Source: Streptomyces sp. CB01201
GTDB lineage: Bacteria > Actinomycetota > Actinomycetes > Streptomycetales > Streptomycetaceae
Length of the DNA stretch: 64,000 bases
Direction: 5' to 3'
Assembly: GCF_002803085.1 (NCBI RefSeq)
Contig: NZ_NNBJ01000008.1
Coordinates: forward strand, 62,001 to 126,000
This document shows positions 26,941-35,671 of this stretch, in pieces. The stretch's first letter is position 1. Each line of letters begins with the position of its first letter. Position numbers and translations under genes: made by a program. The notes below the pieces were generated by a model that saw only the letters and a program-made list of their open reading frames with translations, had not been told where the DNA came from and did not search any database.

Positions 26941-27558
26941 ATGGCGAAGCAGGGCGAGCCGAAGGACGGGCTCAGCGAGTACCGCCGCAAGCGCGACTTC
27001 TCGAAGACCGCGGAGCCTCGGGCGGAGGCCGCCCACGGCAAGGGCCGGCAGCCGGCCTTCGTGGTGCAGATCCATGACGCGAGCACCCTGCACTTCGACT
27101 TGCGCCTGGAGGTGGACGGGGTCCTGAAGTCCTGGGCGGTTCCGAAGGGGCCCTCCAGCGACCCGCGTGACAAGCGGCTCGCGATGCCGACCGAGGACCA
27201 CCCGATGGCGTACGCCGACTTCGAGGGCGTGATCGGCGAGGGATACGGCGCGGGAACCGTGATCGTCTGGGACTCGGGCACCTACCGAAGCCTGACCACC
27301 GATCGCCACCACCACGAGGTGCCCTTCGCCGAGGCACTGGGGCAGGGCCATGTTTCGTTCTGGGTGGACGGTACGAAGCTGCGCGGCGGCTATGCGCTGA
27401 CCAGGATCCGCGGCTCGGCGGAGGGGGACCGCGAGGCCTGGCTGCTGGTCAAGGAGGACGACCGGCACGCATCGGCGCGCAGCAGCACCGAGCCCACCCG
27501 CGCCCGGTCCGCGCTCAGCGGGCGCACCCTCGGACAGGTCGCGCACGACGGGCGGTGA
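26941..27558 (+). CDS. standalone LigD-type DNA 3'-phosphoesterase
   Basis: This 205-residue protein consists of the phosphoesterase (PE) domain of bacterial NHEJ ligase D without ligase or polymerase domains. Motifs are F-V-V-Q-I-H-D-A-S-T-L-H-F-D-L-R-L-E (metal-binding His and Asp), S-W-A-V-P-K-G-P-S, and D-F-E-G-V-I-G-E-G-Y-G-A-G-T-V. PE domains trim 3'-phosphate and 3'-ribonucleotide ends at DNA breaks. GGAGGG lies 7 bases before the ATG at 26941; an ATG at 26914 is less well placed. No Ku or ligase gene is adjacent. Confidence 0.9.
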   Translation: MAKQGEPKDGLSEYRRKRDFSKTAEPRAEAAHGKGRQPAFVVQIHDASTLHFDLRLEVDGVLKSWAVPKGPSSDPRDKRLAMPTEDHPMAYADFEGVIGEGYGAGTVIVWDSGTYRSLTTDRHHHEVPFAEALGQGHVSFWVDGTKLRGGYALTRIRGSAEGDREAWLLVKEDDRHASARSSTEPTRARSALSGRTLGQVAHDGR

Positions 27559-27790
27559 ACCCCGCACCGGGTTCGCCCACGCGACGGCGGGCCTCCTCGC
27601 TTGCCGCCCGGCGCCCCGCACCCCCGAAACCCGGCGTTCGAGTGCCCCGCGCGACCGGCCCCGGCCGTCGTCCGGCCCTCTCGTGAGGACCGGCCCGGGT
27701 GGGTGGAGAAGGCTGGGACGGTCGATCTCCACCCCCGATCTCCACCCATGGGTCCAGGTGCCACAGGCCTTCTCGCAGCAGTCTTGAGGC

Positions 27791-28318
27791 ATGACAACGA
27801 CCGAGTGGATCACCGACATCGCTCTCATCCTCGTCGTCTTCCGGCAGCTGCGGGAAGGCCGACTCGACGCCAAGACCTTCTTGATCCCGCTGGGCATCGT
27901 GGGCTTCGTGGCGTACTCGTACCTCGGCACCATCCCCACCGCGGGGAACGACCTGGTGCTCATCGCGACCCTGATGGCCGTGGGCGCCGCGCTCGGCGTC
28001 GCCGGCGGCGTCTACACCAGGATCCGGGCCCTCGACGGGCACCTCATGATCAAGGCGGGCGCGGTCTCGGCGATCCTGTGGGTGGTGGGCATGGGAGCGC
28101 GCATGGGCTTCCAGCTGTGGGTCGAGCATGGCGGCGGCGCCGACGACGTGGCCCGTTTCAGCCTCGCGCACCACATCACCAGCGACCAGGCCTGGGTGGC
28201 CGCCTTCGTACTGATGGCGCTCACCGAGGTGGTCACCCGGGTGGGCACGATCTACCTCCGCAGCCGCACCCGTACGGCAGTCCCGCTCCCCGCCCCCGTC
28301 CTCGACCGCGTGGCCTGA
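27791..28318 (+). CDS. DUF1453-like membrane protein
   Basis: The 175-residue protein has five hydrophobic helices (about 5-20, 30-48, 53-75, 88-106 and 137-155) and resembles the CcdC/DUF1453 family in length and in the pattern F-R-Q-L-R-E-G-R-L and I-K-A-G-A-V-S-A-I-L-W. It lies 20 bases upstream of the sensor kinase start, so it may be an accessory sensor or the target of that two-component system. A GAGG word directly before the ATG is close but usable. Confidence 0.65.
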   Translation: MTTTEWITDIALILVVFRQLREGRLDAKTFLIPLGIVGFVAYSYLGTIPTAGNDLVLIATLMAVGAALGVAGGVYTRIRALDGHLMIKAGAVSAILWVVGMGARMGFQLWVEHGGGADDVARFSLAHHITSDQAWVAAFVLMALTEVVTRVGTIYLRSRTRTAVPLPAPVLDRVA

Positions 28319-28326
28319 CCGTGCGC

Positions 28327-28332
28327 TATGTT
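28327..28332 (+). promoter_or_regulatory. -10 box of a leaderless promoter
   Basis: TATGTT ends 6 bases before the GTG at 28339, the spacing expected if transcription starts at the start codon. No ribosome binding site is present there. Confidence 0.5.
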
Positions 28333-28338
28333 CGGCCC

Positions 28339-29532
28339 GTGTCCGGCACCGACAGCACCCCGCCCCCTGAGCAGACCGACGTCCAGGGGGCGGGCCATCG
28401 GCCCGTTCCCGGACAGGATCCGCGTACGCAGTGGGCACTCACCCTCGCGGTCATCGTCGTCGGAGTCCTGACGATCCGGCCGATGGGCCTCAGCGGCCAG
28501 GGACTGGCCGTCGCCGTCCTCTTCGTGGTCAACTGCGCGGCGCTGTTGGGCCGGGGCCTGCCCGAACACCGGGTGTCCCGGCGCTTCGCCCTCGTCTGGC
28601 TGACGCTCGGCGTCATCGCGGCCGCCGCCCTGATCGGCGTCAGCAGCAGCGGTACGAGTTACCTCTTCGCCTTCTTCGTGGCGGGTCACCTCGGATACCG
28701 GCTCGACACCAGGGCGGCGCTCACGCTCGCCGGGTTCTGCAGTCTGCTCTGCGGCGGCGTCCTGTACTTCCACCTCGGGCCCGGGCACCTCGTACTGCCG
28801 TGGGTGCTCGGTCTCGCGACCGGCACCCCGGTCGTCGTCGGCATCGTCAACCGCAGTCAGCGCCAGGCCGTGAAAGCGGCCCTCGCCGCCGCCGAGTCCG
28901 CCGAACGCGCCGCCCGTGCGGAGGCGCAGACGGCCGTGCTGACCGAGCGCGGCCGGATCGCCCGGGACGTGCACGACGTTCTCGCACACTCGCTGGCCGG
29001 CATCAACATGCAGCTGGAACTGGCCGACGCGCTGCTCGACACCGGAGACCTGGAACGGGTCCGGGAGGCCAACAACAAGGCCCACAGCCTCGTCAAGGAG
29101 AGCCTCAAACAGGCGCAGTGGACCGTGCACGCGCTCCGCGAGGACTCGCTGCCGCTCCTGGAGAGCCTGGCCGCGATGGTCGAATCGTCGGGCCACCGGG
29201 ATGTCCTCACCGTCAGCGGGACCGTCCGTGAGCTGCCGGCCCAGGTGACCCAGAACCTGCTCAGGATCGCGCAGGAGGCACTGACCAATGCCACGCGGCA
29301 CGCCCCGGGCGCAGGGGTGGGCATGGAGCTGGCGTTCGGCCCCTCGGCGACCACACTGAGGATCCGCAACGGCCCCGCCCCCCATAAGGTGACCCCGAGT
29401 GCCGGCAGCGGGATGGGGCTGATCGGAATGCGTGAGCGGGTGGCCCTGCTGGGCGGAAGCGTGACCGCGGGGCCCATCACGGAGGGGCCGGATCAAGGTG
29501 GGTGGCAGGTGGAGGCAGTGATCCCGGTATGA
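28339..29532 (+). CDS. NarL-type sensor histidine kinase (HisKA_3)
   Basis: The 397-residue membrane kinase has five or six membrane helices (about 30-175) and then a cytosolic coiled coil. The HisKA_3 phosphoacceptor motif is E-R-G-R-I-A-R-D-V-H-D-V-L-A-H-S-L. The HATPase domain has an N box (Q-E-A-L-T-N-A-T-R-H-A) and G-M-G-L-I-G-M-R-E-R-V-A. There is no extracytoplasmic domain, so it probably senses a membrane signal. The stop overlaps the regulator start (ATGA). An in-frame GTG at 28321 is an alternative start; neither has a Shine-Dalgarno site. Confidence 0.88.
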   Translation: MSGTDSTPPPEQTDVQGAGHRPVPGQDPRTQWALTLAVIVVGVLTIRPMGLSGQGLAVAVLFVVNCAALLGRGLPEHRVSRRFALVWLTLGVIAAAALIGVSSSGTSYLFAFFVAGHLGYRLDTRAALTLAGFCSLLCGGVLYFHLGPGHLVLPWVLGLATGTPVVVGIVNRSQRQAVKAALAAAESAERAARAEAQTAVLTERGRIARDVHDVLAHSLAGINMQLELADALLDTGDLERVREANNKAHSLVKESLKQAQWTVHALREDSLPLLESLAAMVESSGHRDVLTVSGTVRELPAQVTQNLLRIAQEALTNATRHAPGAGVGMELAFGPSATTLRIRNGPAPHKVTPSAGSGMGLIGMRERVALLGGSVTAGPITEGPDQGGWQVEAVIPV

Positions 29533-30206
29533 GTGAACAGAGCGCCGAATCAAAGCAGTTGAGGGTCGTCGTCGCCGACGACCAGGCCGCGGTGCGCGAG
29601 CCGCTGGCCGCCGTGCTCGGTCTGGCCGACGACATCGAGGTCGTCGCGGCCGCCTCGGACGGCAGTGAGGTGCTCGCCGCCGTCGCGGCCGGGCCGGTGG
29701 ACGTGGTCCTGATGGATCTGCGGATGCCGGTGATGGACGGGATCGAGGCGACCCGCCGGCTGGGCGAGGAGTTCCCCGATGTGGCGGTGGTCGTCCTGAC
29801 GACCTTCGCCGACGACGACTCGATCCTGGGCGCGCTCGGCGCCGGGGCGCGTGGCTACCTCACCAAGAACGCGGGGCGCCAGGACATCACCCGGGCGATC
29901 CGGGCCGCCGCCGCCGGTCAGTCCGTGCTCGACCGCGAGGTCCAGGACCGGCTGCTCGCCACCGCCAGGACCAAGGCGCCCGCGCAGGGGCCGCAGCAGG
30001 GCCAGTCCCTGCCGGCGGACCTCACCCGCCGCGAACGCGAGGTGCTGGCGCTGATCGGCCAGGGCCTGCCGAACCGGGGCATCGCCGAGCGGCTCTTCAT
30101 CAGCGAGGCCACGGTCAAGACCCACATCAACAACCTGTTCGCCAAGGCGGACATCCGCGACCGGGCCGACGCCGTCCGCCGCGCCATAGAGGCCGGACTG
30201 GCCTGA
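29529..30206 (+). CDS. NarL/FixJ-family response regulator
   Basis: The 225-residue partner of the kinase immediately upstream overlaps it by four bases. The receiver has V-A-D-D-Q, the phospho-Asp in V-L-M-D-L-R-M-P, Thr in V-L-T-T-F, and Lys in L-T-K-N. The LuxR-type helix-turn-helix reads L-T-R-R-E-R-E-V-L-A-L-I-G-Q-G-L and I-S-E-A-T-V-K-T-H-I-N-N-L. A Gln/Pro/Ala linker separates the two. Its target is unknown; the DUF1453-like gene upstream is the nearest candidate. Confidence 0.92.
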   Translation: MSEQSAESKQLRVVVADDQAAVREPLAAVLGLADDIEVVAAASDGSEVLAAVAAGPVDVVLMDLRMPVMDGIEATRRLGEEFPDVAVVVLTTFADDDSILGALGAGARGYLTKNAGRQDITRAIRAAAAGQSVLDREVQDRLLATARTKAPAQGPQQGQSLPADLTRREREVLALIGQGLPNRGIAERLFISEATVKTHINNLFAKADIRDRADAVRRAIEAGLA

Positions 30207-30315
30207 GACGGACGGACCCACCGGGCGCTTGCCGGGGGGGGCGCGGGCGGCCCCCGGCCACCGGTCGGTGCGACCGCACGGAAGGGCCGCCCCACCGGTG
30301 AATAGAATCTGCCTC

Positions 30316-30672
30316 ATGTCGAAGCCTGACGAACTGCTCGTGAACGTCGCCGCCCTGGTCGAATCCGCGCAAAGCAATCAGATGTCCCTGACCGTGGTCA
30401 CCGGCGGGACTGTCATCACCGGACGGCTGGCACCCGAGGCCGTGTGGCGCCAGAGGGTGTCGGACGTGCTCAAGGACTCGGACCAGTTGGGCGAGTTCTC
30501 CTCCGTCTTCGAGGCCGCCACGCAGGACGGCCCGCCCACCCATCTGCACTTCCACGTCGCCCGGATCCTTCAGGGGACGGTGGGAATCCCGGAGACGGGC
30601 GGCATGTACCGGGTGGCGATCGAGGACGTCAGTTCCTGGACCGTGGGGGACTTCAGCTACTCCGACCACTGA
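30316..30672 (+). CDS. conserved hypothetical protein, 118 aa
   Basis: I do not recognise a family. The protein is a compact alpha/beta domain: a first helix (V-N-V-A-A-L-V-E-S-A), strands L-T-V-V-T-G-G-T-V-I-T-G-R-L, then T-H-L-H-F-H-V-A-R-I with three alternating His, and an acidic, aromatic tail. The His cluster could bind a metal but is not diagnostic. TAGAAT at 30303-30308 ends 7 bases before the ATG and no ribosome binding site is present, so translation may be leaderless. Confidence 0.65.
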   Translation: MSKPDELLVNVAALVESAQSNQMSLTVVTGGTVITGRLAPEAVWRQRVSDVLKDSDQLGEFSSVFEAATQDGPPTHLHFHVARILQGTVGIPETGGMYRVAIEDVSSWTVGDFSYSDH

Positions 30673-30707
30673 ACCGACCCGGACCCTGGCGTCCGGTGCA
30701 CAGCGCC

Positions 30708-30739
30708 GGGGCCAGGACCGCTACGCCGGTCCTGGCCCC
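30708..30739. terminator. bidirectional hairpin terminator
   Basis: A perfect 13-bp inverted repeat (30708-30720 and 30727-30739) with a 6-base loop lies between convergent genes ending at 30672 and 30816. Confidence 0.85.
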
Positions 30740-30815
30740 TCCTGTGCTTCTGTGCCGAGCCGTGTCGAGCCGAGCAGAGGGCGCCCGCGCAAGCGGGCGC
30801 ACAACGATCCCCGGC

Positions 30816-31274
30816 TCAGTCGGCGACCGGGCCGGACGGCGGAGCGGCCTGGACGCGGACCACCAGCGCATACGCACCCACGCCGAGCATCGAGTGCCCC
30901 GGGATCGGGCCGCGCGCCGTTTGCAGGGCCTCCACTCGGCCGTCGACCGGGTCGAAGGCGACATCGGTCAACTTGCCGATCTCCTCGCCGTGTTCGGTCA
31001 GCACGCGCTTGCCCACGAGGCCCCGCTGCGCCTCGGCGTCGACCGGGCCGAGCCGTGCGGTGCGGGCCGTATGGACCATGACGGCGTCCGGCCCGACCGC
31101 CTGGATGTCCTGCCACGCGACGGTTCCGCCGCCGCCGTCCCGGGCACCCCGCAGCCGGATCGCGACGATCTGGGCAGCGGCCGGGTCGATCACCAACTCC
31201 TCGACCGTACCGACCTGTTGGGCGTCCTCGACGTTGATCACCGAGCGGCCGAGTGTCTGACTGAGCAGCATCAC
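30816..31274 (-). CDS. PRC-barrel domain protein
   Basis: The 152-residue protein has two PRC-barrel-like halves. The first begins L-S-Q-T-L-G-R-S-V-I-N-V-E-D-A-Q-Q-V-G-T-V-E-E-L-V-I-D. The second begins V-G-K-R-V-L-T-E-H-G-E-E-I-G-K-L-T-D-V-A-F-D. PRC barrels occur in photosynthetic reaction centres and RimM and act as protein or RNA docking units. The start overlaps the stop of the upstream PRC gene, so the pair is coupled. Starts at 31274 (GTG) and 31271 (ATG) are both possible. Confidence 0.85.
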   Translation of the reverse strand: MMLLSQTLGRSVINVEDAQQVGTVEELVIDPAAAQIVAIRLRGARDGGGGTVAWQDIQAVGPDAVMVHTARTARLGPVDAEAQRGLVGKRVLTEHGEEIGKLTDVAFDPVDGRVEALQTARGPIPGHSMLGVGAYALVVRVQAAPPSGPVAD

Positions 31275-31855
31275 AGCGTCTTCCCCTCCCCCGGCGCCGA
31301 GCCCGCGGTGGGTCCGCGCAGGAGTTCCTCGGCCAGGGCGCCGAGGTCCTCCGTGAACCGTCCGGCGGTGTGACCCGGCACGACGAGCGTGTCGCCGGTC
31401 ATGGAGAGCCGGCCCTGTGCCGGCAGGTACACCTTGCGGCCCTTCTTGCCGAGCGCATCGGTGGTGGTGAGGTGGACGCCGACGACCCGCCCGTCCGCGC
31501 CGCCCTCGATCACCACGTCCAGGACCGTGCCGACTTCCAGTCCGCCGTCGGTGAGTACCCGCGCGCCCCGGACCTGACCGTGCCCGGCCTCGCTCCTGGC
31601 CACCACGGCGGCCCGGTCCTCCAGTACGTCGGTCGAGGGGATCATCACGGCGTCCGGCCCCAGGAAGTGCACCCCCGACCAGGGGAGGCTCTGCTTCAGG
31701 GGACCGGCGAGCAGACCGCGTCCGGCCAGTGTGAAGCCGGTGATCCGAGCGCCCGCCGCATCGAAGACGGTGTCCTTGACCTGGCCCACGGCCTCACCGC
31801 CGAGCGTGACCACAGGGCGTTTCGCCAGCTCGCCGGCCAGCATCAGTACGTTCAT
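31271..31855 (-). CDS. PRC-barrel domain protein
   Basis: The 194-residue protein has two PRC-barrel units (about 1-75: L-A-K-R-P-V-V-T-L-G-G-E-A-V-G-Q-V-K-D; and about 95-165: G-A-R-V-L-T-D-G-G-L-E-V-G-T-V-L-D). A longer C-terminal tail follows. It resembles its downstream neighbour, suggesting an old duplication. AGGAGGGG lies 4-5 bases before the ATG at 31855. The start overlaps the stop of a small membrane-protein gene. Confidence 0.85.
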   Translation of the reverse strand: MNVLMLAGELAKRPVVTLGGEAVGQVKDTVFDAAGARITGFTLAGRGLLAGPLKQSLPWSGVHFLGPDAVMIPSTDVLEDRAAVVARSEAGHGQVRGARVLTDGGLEVGTVLDVVIEGGADGRVVGVHLTTTDALGKKGRKVYLPAQGRLSMTGDTLVVPGHTAGRFTEDLGALAEELLRGPTAGSAPGEGKTL

Positions 31856-31998
31856 CGACCCCTCCTGGACCCGGAACGCCGGCCCCGGCGCACCACGATC
31901 ACCCCGCCGCGCCGGCGCCGGGCCTGCGTGCCCAGTACCAGCCCGCCCAGCGCGAGCACCACGACCAGCGCGGCGATCAACCATGCCCACCAGACCAC
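31852..31998 (-). CDS. small single-pass membrane protein heading the PRC operon
   Basis: The 48-residue peptide reads V-V-W-W-A-W-L-I-A-A-L-V-V-V-L-A-L-G-G-L followed by a very basic tail (many Arg). That gives one membrane helix with the C-terminus inside. Its TGA overlaps the ATG of the first PRC gene, so the three genes appear translationally coupled. GGGGAGG lies about 9 bases upstream of the GTG at 31998. An ATG at 32028 in the same frame would add 10 residues but has no better site. Function unknown; it may recruit the PRC proteins to the membrane. Confidence 0.6.
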   Translation of the reverse strand: MVWWAWLIAALVVVLALGGLVLGTQARRRRGGVIVVRRGRRSGSRRGR

Positions 31999-32154
31999 AA
32001 CCCGCCACCTCCCCGAACTCCTCGTCATCTCATGCCTGTCGGATACCCCGTACCGGGCCGGCGAAGAGCGCGGGGACGTTGCAGATCATCGGCCACCGCG
32101 TGGGGGGACAGGTCGGCCGCCGCGAGGTGGGGCGCCCGGGGAGGATCGGGCGGC

Positions 32155-32871
32155 TCAGGTGTGCCAGAGTTCCCAGGGAGCGGGGCCCGTGCCGTCGTTC
32201 CAGGCGCGCAGGAGGTCGCCGTCGAAGCAGAGGATGGCGCACTGGGCGGCGTACTCCAGGGCCGGATCCGTGAATTCGCTGGTGGTGACCACGACGGCGA
32301 GTTCGGCGTCGTGCACCGCGTAGCAGGTGCCGCCGAAGCGCTGGAGATCCTGCGAGCCCACCTTGTGACCCGCCGAGTAGCACTTGCACTGGATGACGAG
32401 CCGGCGCCCGTCCGGGGCCGTGGCCACCACGTCCGCGCCGAGGTCACCCGCGCCGCCCACCACCTGGACGTCCGTGCAGCCGTCGCGGCGGCACAGGTCG
32501 GACACGGCGTCCTCGAAGGCCAGCGGGTCGATGCCGGCGGAGTCCACGGCTTCCGGGGCGCCGACCTCGGGCGGCAGAACGGGGTCCGCGACCACCGGGC
32601 CCGACGGCACGGCGGCTTCGAGCGTTGCTCTACGAGCCGCCCGCCGCAGCCACTTGCTGCGCACCGCGGCGGCCACCAGGAACATGAAGGCGAGCATGGC
32701 CAGCACGGTGCCGACCGGATGCGAGTGCGGGCGTACCGCCGACTTGAACGTCACGGCGACGCCCCAGATCACGAGCGCCACCAGACCAAAACCCAGCGCC
32801 GTGCTCCGCAGGCTGAACTTCTGGTGGCGCCGCCGTATGACGGCCGTTTCACGGCGGATGGGCATCGTCAT
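32155..32871 (-). CDS. membrane-anchored Mrr-like restriction endonuclease domain protein
   Basis: The 238-residue protein has two N-terminal membrane helices (about 25-45 and 55-72) and a cytosolic C-terminal Mrr_cat domain (about 115-230). The PD-(D/E)xK-type core is visible as G-A-D-V-V-A-T-A-P-D-G-R-R-L-V-I-Q-C-K-C-Y, with Asp and Q-x-K of the Mrr variant. Mrr-type nucleases cut modified DNA, but membrane-tethered forms are of unknown role. AAGGAG lies 7 bases before the ATG. No methyltransferase is adjacent. Confidence 0.85.
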   Translation of the reverse strand: MTMPIRRETAVIRRRHQKFSLRSTALGFGLVALVIWGVAVTFKSAVRPHSHPVGTVLAMLAFMFLVAAAVRSKWLRRAARRATLEAAVPSGPVVADPVLPPEVGAPEAVDSAGIDPLAFEDAVSDLCRRDGCTDVQVVGGAGDLGADVVATAPDGRRLVIQCKCYSAGHKVGSQDLQRFGGTCYAVHDAELAVVVTTSEFTDPALEYAAQCAILCFDGDLLRAWNDGTGPAPWELWHT

Positions 32872-33025
32872 CGGTGGTCTCCTTATGACATGGCGCCGGC
32901 CCTGAGGCTCGGGTCGCGCGGGTCGGTGATCTTGCCCGGAGCAAGATCACTCCCACATCTGCCCCACCCCGTCCGATCCACGCGGCGGGCCCGCTGCCGG
33001 CCTCGACTCCGCCTCGCGGCACGCT

Positions 33026-34276
33026 TCATGACGCCGCGTCCACCACCGCGAACGGCTGCGGCCGGGTCCGCGTGCCCCAGCGGGCGAGGGCGGGACCGGC
33101 CGCGCCCAGCGCCGCGAAGAACAGCGCGAGCAGCAGCCAGCCCGTCGCGCCGAGGCCGAGCACCACCGTGGTGAGGATGGCCGGGGCAAGGGCCTGGCCC
33201 GCGCTGAAACCGAGGCCGAGGAGCCCCTGGTACTGACCCTGCGCATGGTCGGGGGCAAGGCCGAAGCCCAGGGCGAAACCGGCCGAGGACTCCCAGACCT
33301 CCCCCAGGCTGTGGACGAAGACCGCCGCCAGGACCAGGCCCGCGGTGGCCCAGACCGGGGTGTAGGCGGCGAGCGCCATCATCGGGCAGCTGACCAGGAA
33401 GAGCAGCCCGGCGACGCGGAACGCCCTGCCGCCGTCGTGCGGGGTCTCGATGCGGGAGCCGATCCTGGTCTGGAGCAGCACGCAGAAGGCCGAGTTCACG
33501 GCGAACAGCGCGGCCACCGTCCAGCGCGGCGCCTCGGTGTGTTCGGCGATCCAGATCGGCAGGAGCAGGGAGACGACGGGGTATTGCAGCCCCATGGCCC
33601 CGTAGAGAGCGGTGAAGACGAGGTACGGGCGGTCGGTGAAGGCGAGCCGGCGGCGCTCCCGCGGCGGGGCGGGCAGTACCGGATAGCGGGGCAGCAGGAG
33701 AAGCAGCATCCCGCACAGGGCGAAGCTCGCCGCATTGCCGAGGATCAGGGCGACATAGGCCTCACGGGTGCCCGCGGCCAGCGCCAGGCCCGCACCCACC
33801 GTGCCGAGCACGACTCCGAGGTTGACGAAGGTGCGCAGCTTCGCGCGGAAATGGGCCGGCCGTTCACCCCCGACCCGGGCCACCAGGGCGCCCCAGGCCG
33901 CTCCGCCGACCGCCGCGGCGATCTGGTCGACCGTCGCGATGACCGTCAGCAGGGTCCAGCTCTCGACGAGGACCAGGGTCGCCATCGACACCGCTTGGAC
34001 CAGGAGGGCCAGCATCATGTTCGTTCGCGCACCGCGCCGGTCGGCGAAGTGCCCTCCGGGTATCCCCGCGCACAGGCCGATCACTCCGGCGACGGTGAGC
34101 GCGGCGCCCACCTGTACGGCCGGCAGGCCCACGATCAAGGTGAAGTAGAGCGCCGACGCGGCGTTGAAGAGACCGTTGCCGACCCGGTTGACGAAACTGG
34201 CGGCGATCAGCACGCGCTCCGGCCCGCTGTCCCCCACCATGCTGCCGATCCGGCCCGCGAAGCTCCCCTTGATCAT
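33026..34276 (-). CDS. MFS transporter
   Basis: The 416-residue polytopic protein has twelve hydrophobic helices and the MFS loop 2-3 signature in the form G-G-H-F-A-D-R-R-G-A-R. It resembles drug-efflux-type MFS proteins of actinomycetes; the substrate is not known. No ribosome binding site precedes the ATG. TAGCGT on the minus strand ends 7 bases upstream, the spacing of a leaderless promoter. No regulator gene is adjacent. Confidence 0.85.
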   Translation of the reverse strand: MIKGSFAGRIGSMVGDSGPERVLIAASFVNRVGNGLFNAASALYFTLIVGLPAVQVGAALTVAGVIGLCAGIPGGHFADRRGARTNMMLALLVQAVSMATLVLVESWTLLTVIATVDQIAAAVGGAAWGALVARVGGERPAHFRAKLRTFVNLGVVLGTVGAGLALAAGTREAYVALILGNAASFALCGMLLLLLPRYPVLPAPPRERRRLAFTDRPYLVFTALYGAMGLQYPVVSLLLPIWIAEHTEAPRWTVAALFAVNSAFCVLLQTRIGSRIETPHDGGRAFRVAGLLFLVSCPMMALAAYTPVWATAGLVLAAVFVHSLGEVWESSAGFALGFGLAPDHAQGQYQGLLGLGFSAGQALAPAILTTVVLGLGATGWLLLALFFAALGAAGPALARWGTRTRPQPFAVVDAAS

Positions 34277-34513
34277 GGCCCGTACGCTAACAGCGGCCGC
34301 GGAAGCCGCCGCGTCCGCATCGAGCACGGGGTGCGGCGTCAGGCGGCCCGCGCCGAACACGAGGGTGTGCGAGGCGCCTGTCAGCACCTTCGCTTATCAG
34401 CACCTCGCCGACCCCACCACCCGACGGGGCCCGGTGCGCCGATGATGCTCGTGTACGGGTACAACCGGGCGGTCGGCCGTTTGGCTGCGCGGCGCGGGGG
34501 TTAACCGGATGCC

Positions 34514-35524
34514 ATGGGATTCCTGTCAGCGAAGCGGGTGTCAGCCGGGGTGGACCCCTCGGGCCGAGACGACGGAGCCGGGCGCGGCGCTCCGGCAGCC
34601 GCCCTGCTCGACGCGCTGGACGCGCTCGGCGGGGCGAAGCAGCTGGACAGGATCGCGCGCCCGCTGCGCAAGGCGATTCGCGCGCTGCCGCTCGGCCCGT
34701 ACCGGGCCGTCCTCCAGGGGCGGCCCATCGGCCATCCGCTGCACCCCGTCCTCGTGCAGGTGCCGATCGGCGCGTGGACGTCCGCGGCGGTACTCGACCT
34801 TGTGCCCGGCGGGGGCCGCAACGCCCGGCTCCTGGTGGGCCTGGGCGTCGTCTCCGCCGTGCCGGCCGCATGGGCGGGTTGGGTGGACTGGGCGGAGCAG
34901 CCCGAGCGGCAACTGCGTACGGGCCTCGTGCACGCCGCGTCGAACGGCGTGGCCATCGGCCTGTACGCCGGTTCCTGGGTCGTTCGGGGCCGGGGCAAGC
35001 CGGTGGTGGGGCGGCTTCTCGCATTCGCCGGCCTCGGCGTGGCCGGCGTCGGCGGAATGATCGGAGGCCATCTCGCCTTCCGGCAGGCGGCCGGCTCCAA
35101 CAAGACCGAACCGGTCGACCACCTGGTGGCGCCGGGATGGCACCCCGTGGGCAGCGCCTCGGAGTTCACCGAGGGGCAGGGGGTGCGGCGCATGCTGGGG
35201 GAGGTCCCGCTGCTCGTGGTGCGGGAGCCGCACGGAGAGTTCCACGTCCTGGTCGACCGGTGCAGCCATATGGCGGGCCCGCTCTCGCAGGGCAAGGTGG
35301 CCGACGGATGTGTCGAGTGCCCGTGGCACGGCAGCGCCTTCCGCCTGACGGACGGTCAGAACATCGCAGGCCCCGCGACCGCGCCCCAACCCGTCTTCGA
35401 AACCCGGCTCACGGAGACCGGCACGCTGGAAGTACGACTCCCCGACGCCGTCCGAGCCCGCACGTCCGGACCCGGAACACCTGGAGCAGTGGCGTCGATG
35501 CCACCGCGGATCGAAGGCGATTGA
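34514..35524 (+). CDS. DUF2231 membrane domain fused to Rieske [2Fe-2S] domain
   Basis: The 336-residue protein has an N-terminal DUF2231-like part (about 60-200): G-H-P-L-H-P-V-L-V-Q-V-P-I-G-A-W and four membrane helices with conserved His. A C-terminal Rieske domain (about 215-315) has the cluster ligands C-S-H and C-x-x-P-W-H-G (D-R-C-S-H-M-A-G and C-V-E-C-P-W-H-G-S). The combination suggests an electron carrier at the membrane, possibly with haem bound by the membrane His residues. The ribosome binding site is weak. The stop codon lies inside a decanucleotide tandem repeat. Confidence 0.88.
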   Translation: MGFLSAKRVSAGVDPSGRDDGAGRGAPAAALLDALDALGGAKQLDRIARPLRKAIRALPLGPYRAVLQGRPIGHPLHPVLVQVPIGAWTSAAVLDLVPGGGRNARLLVGLGVVSAVPAAWAGWVDWAEQPERQLRTGLVHAASNGVAIGLYAGSWVVRGRGKPVVGRLLAFAGLGVAGVGGMIGGHLAFRQAAGSNKTEPVDHLVAPGWHPVGSASEFTEGQGVRRMLGEVPLLVVREPHGEFHVLVDRCSHMAGPLSQGKVADGCVECPWHGSAFRLTDGQNIAGPATAPQPVFETRLTETGTLEVRLPDAVRARTSGPGTPGAVASMPPRIEGD

Positions 35525-35550
35525 AGGGGGTTGAAGGGGGTTGAAGGGGG
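35521..35550. repeat. 10-bp tandem repeat spanning a stop codon
   Basis: TTGAAGGGGG occurs three times in a row, beginning at the last codons of the Rieske gene (TGA at 35522-35524). Confidence 0.9.
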
Positions 35551-35579
35551 TTGGGGCATCCAGGTCCAGCTCAGGTCAG

Positions 35580-35610
35580 TTTTAAGCAAGGCGCAGGTAA
35601 AGGATATGAT
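35580..35610 (+). promoter_or_regulatory. probable vegetative-type promoter of TM2/DUF2752 operon
   Basis: TATGAT (35605-35610) is a good -10 with TTTAAG (35581-35586) 18 bases upstream as a weak -35, in an AT-rich patch unusual for this window. The start codon is 61 bases downstream. Confidence 0.5.
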
Positions 35611-35671
35611 CTTTTGGTAACGGCCCCGGTCCCCCGGGGTCGTCTCCCATTTTCGAGAGCGAATACATTTC

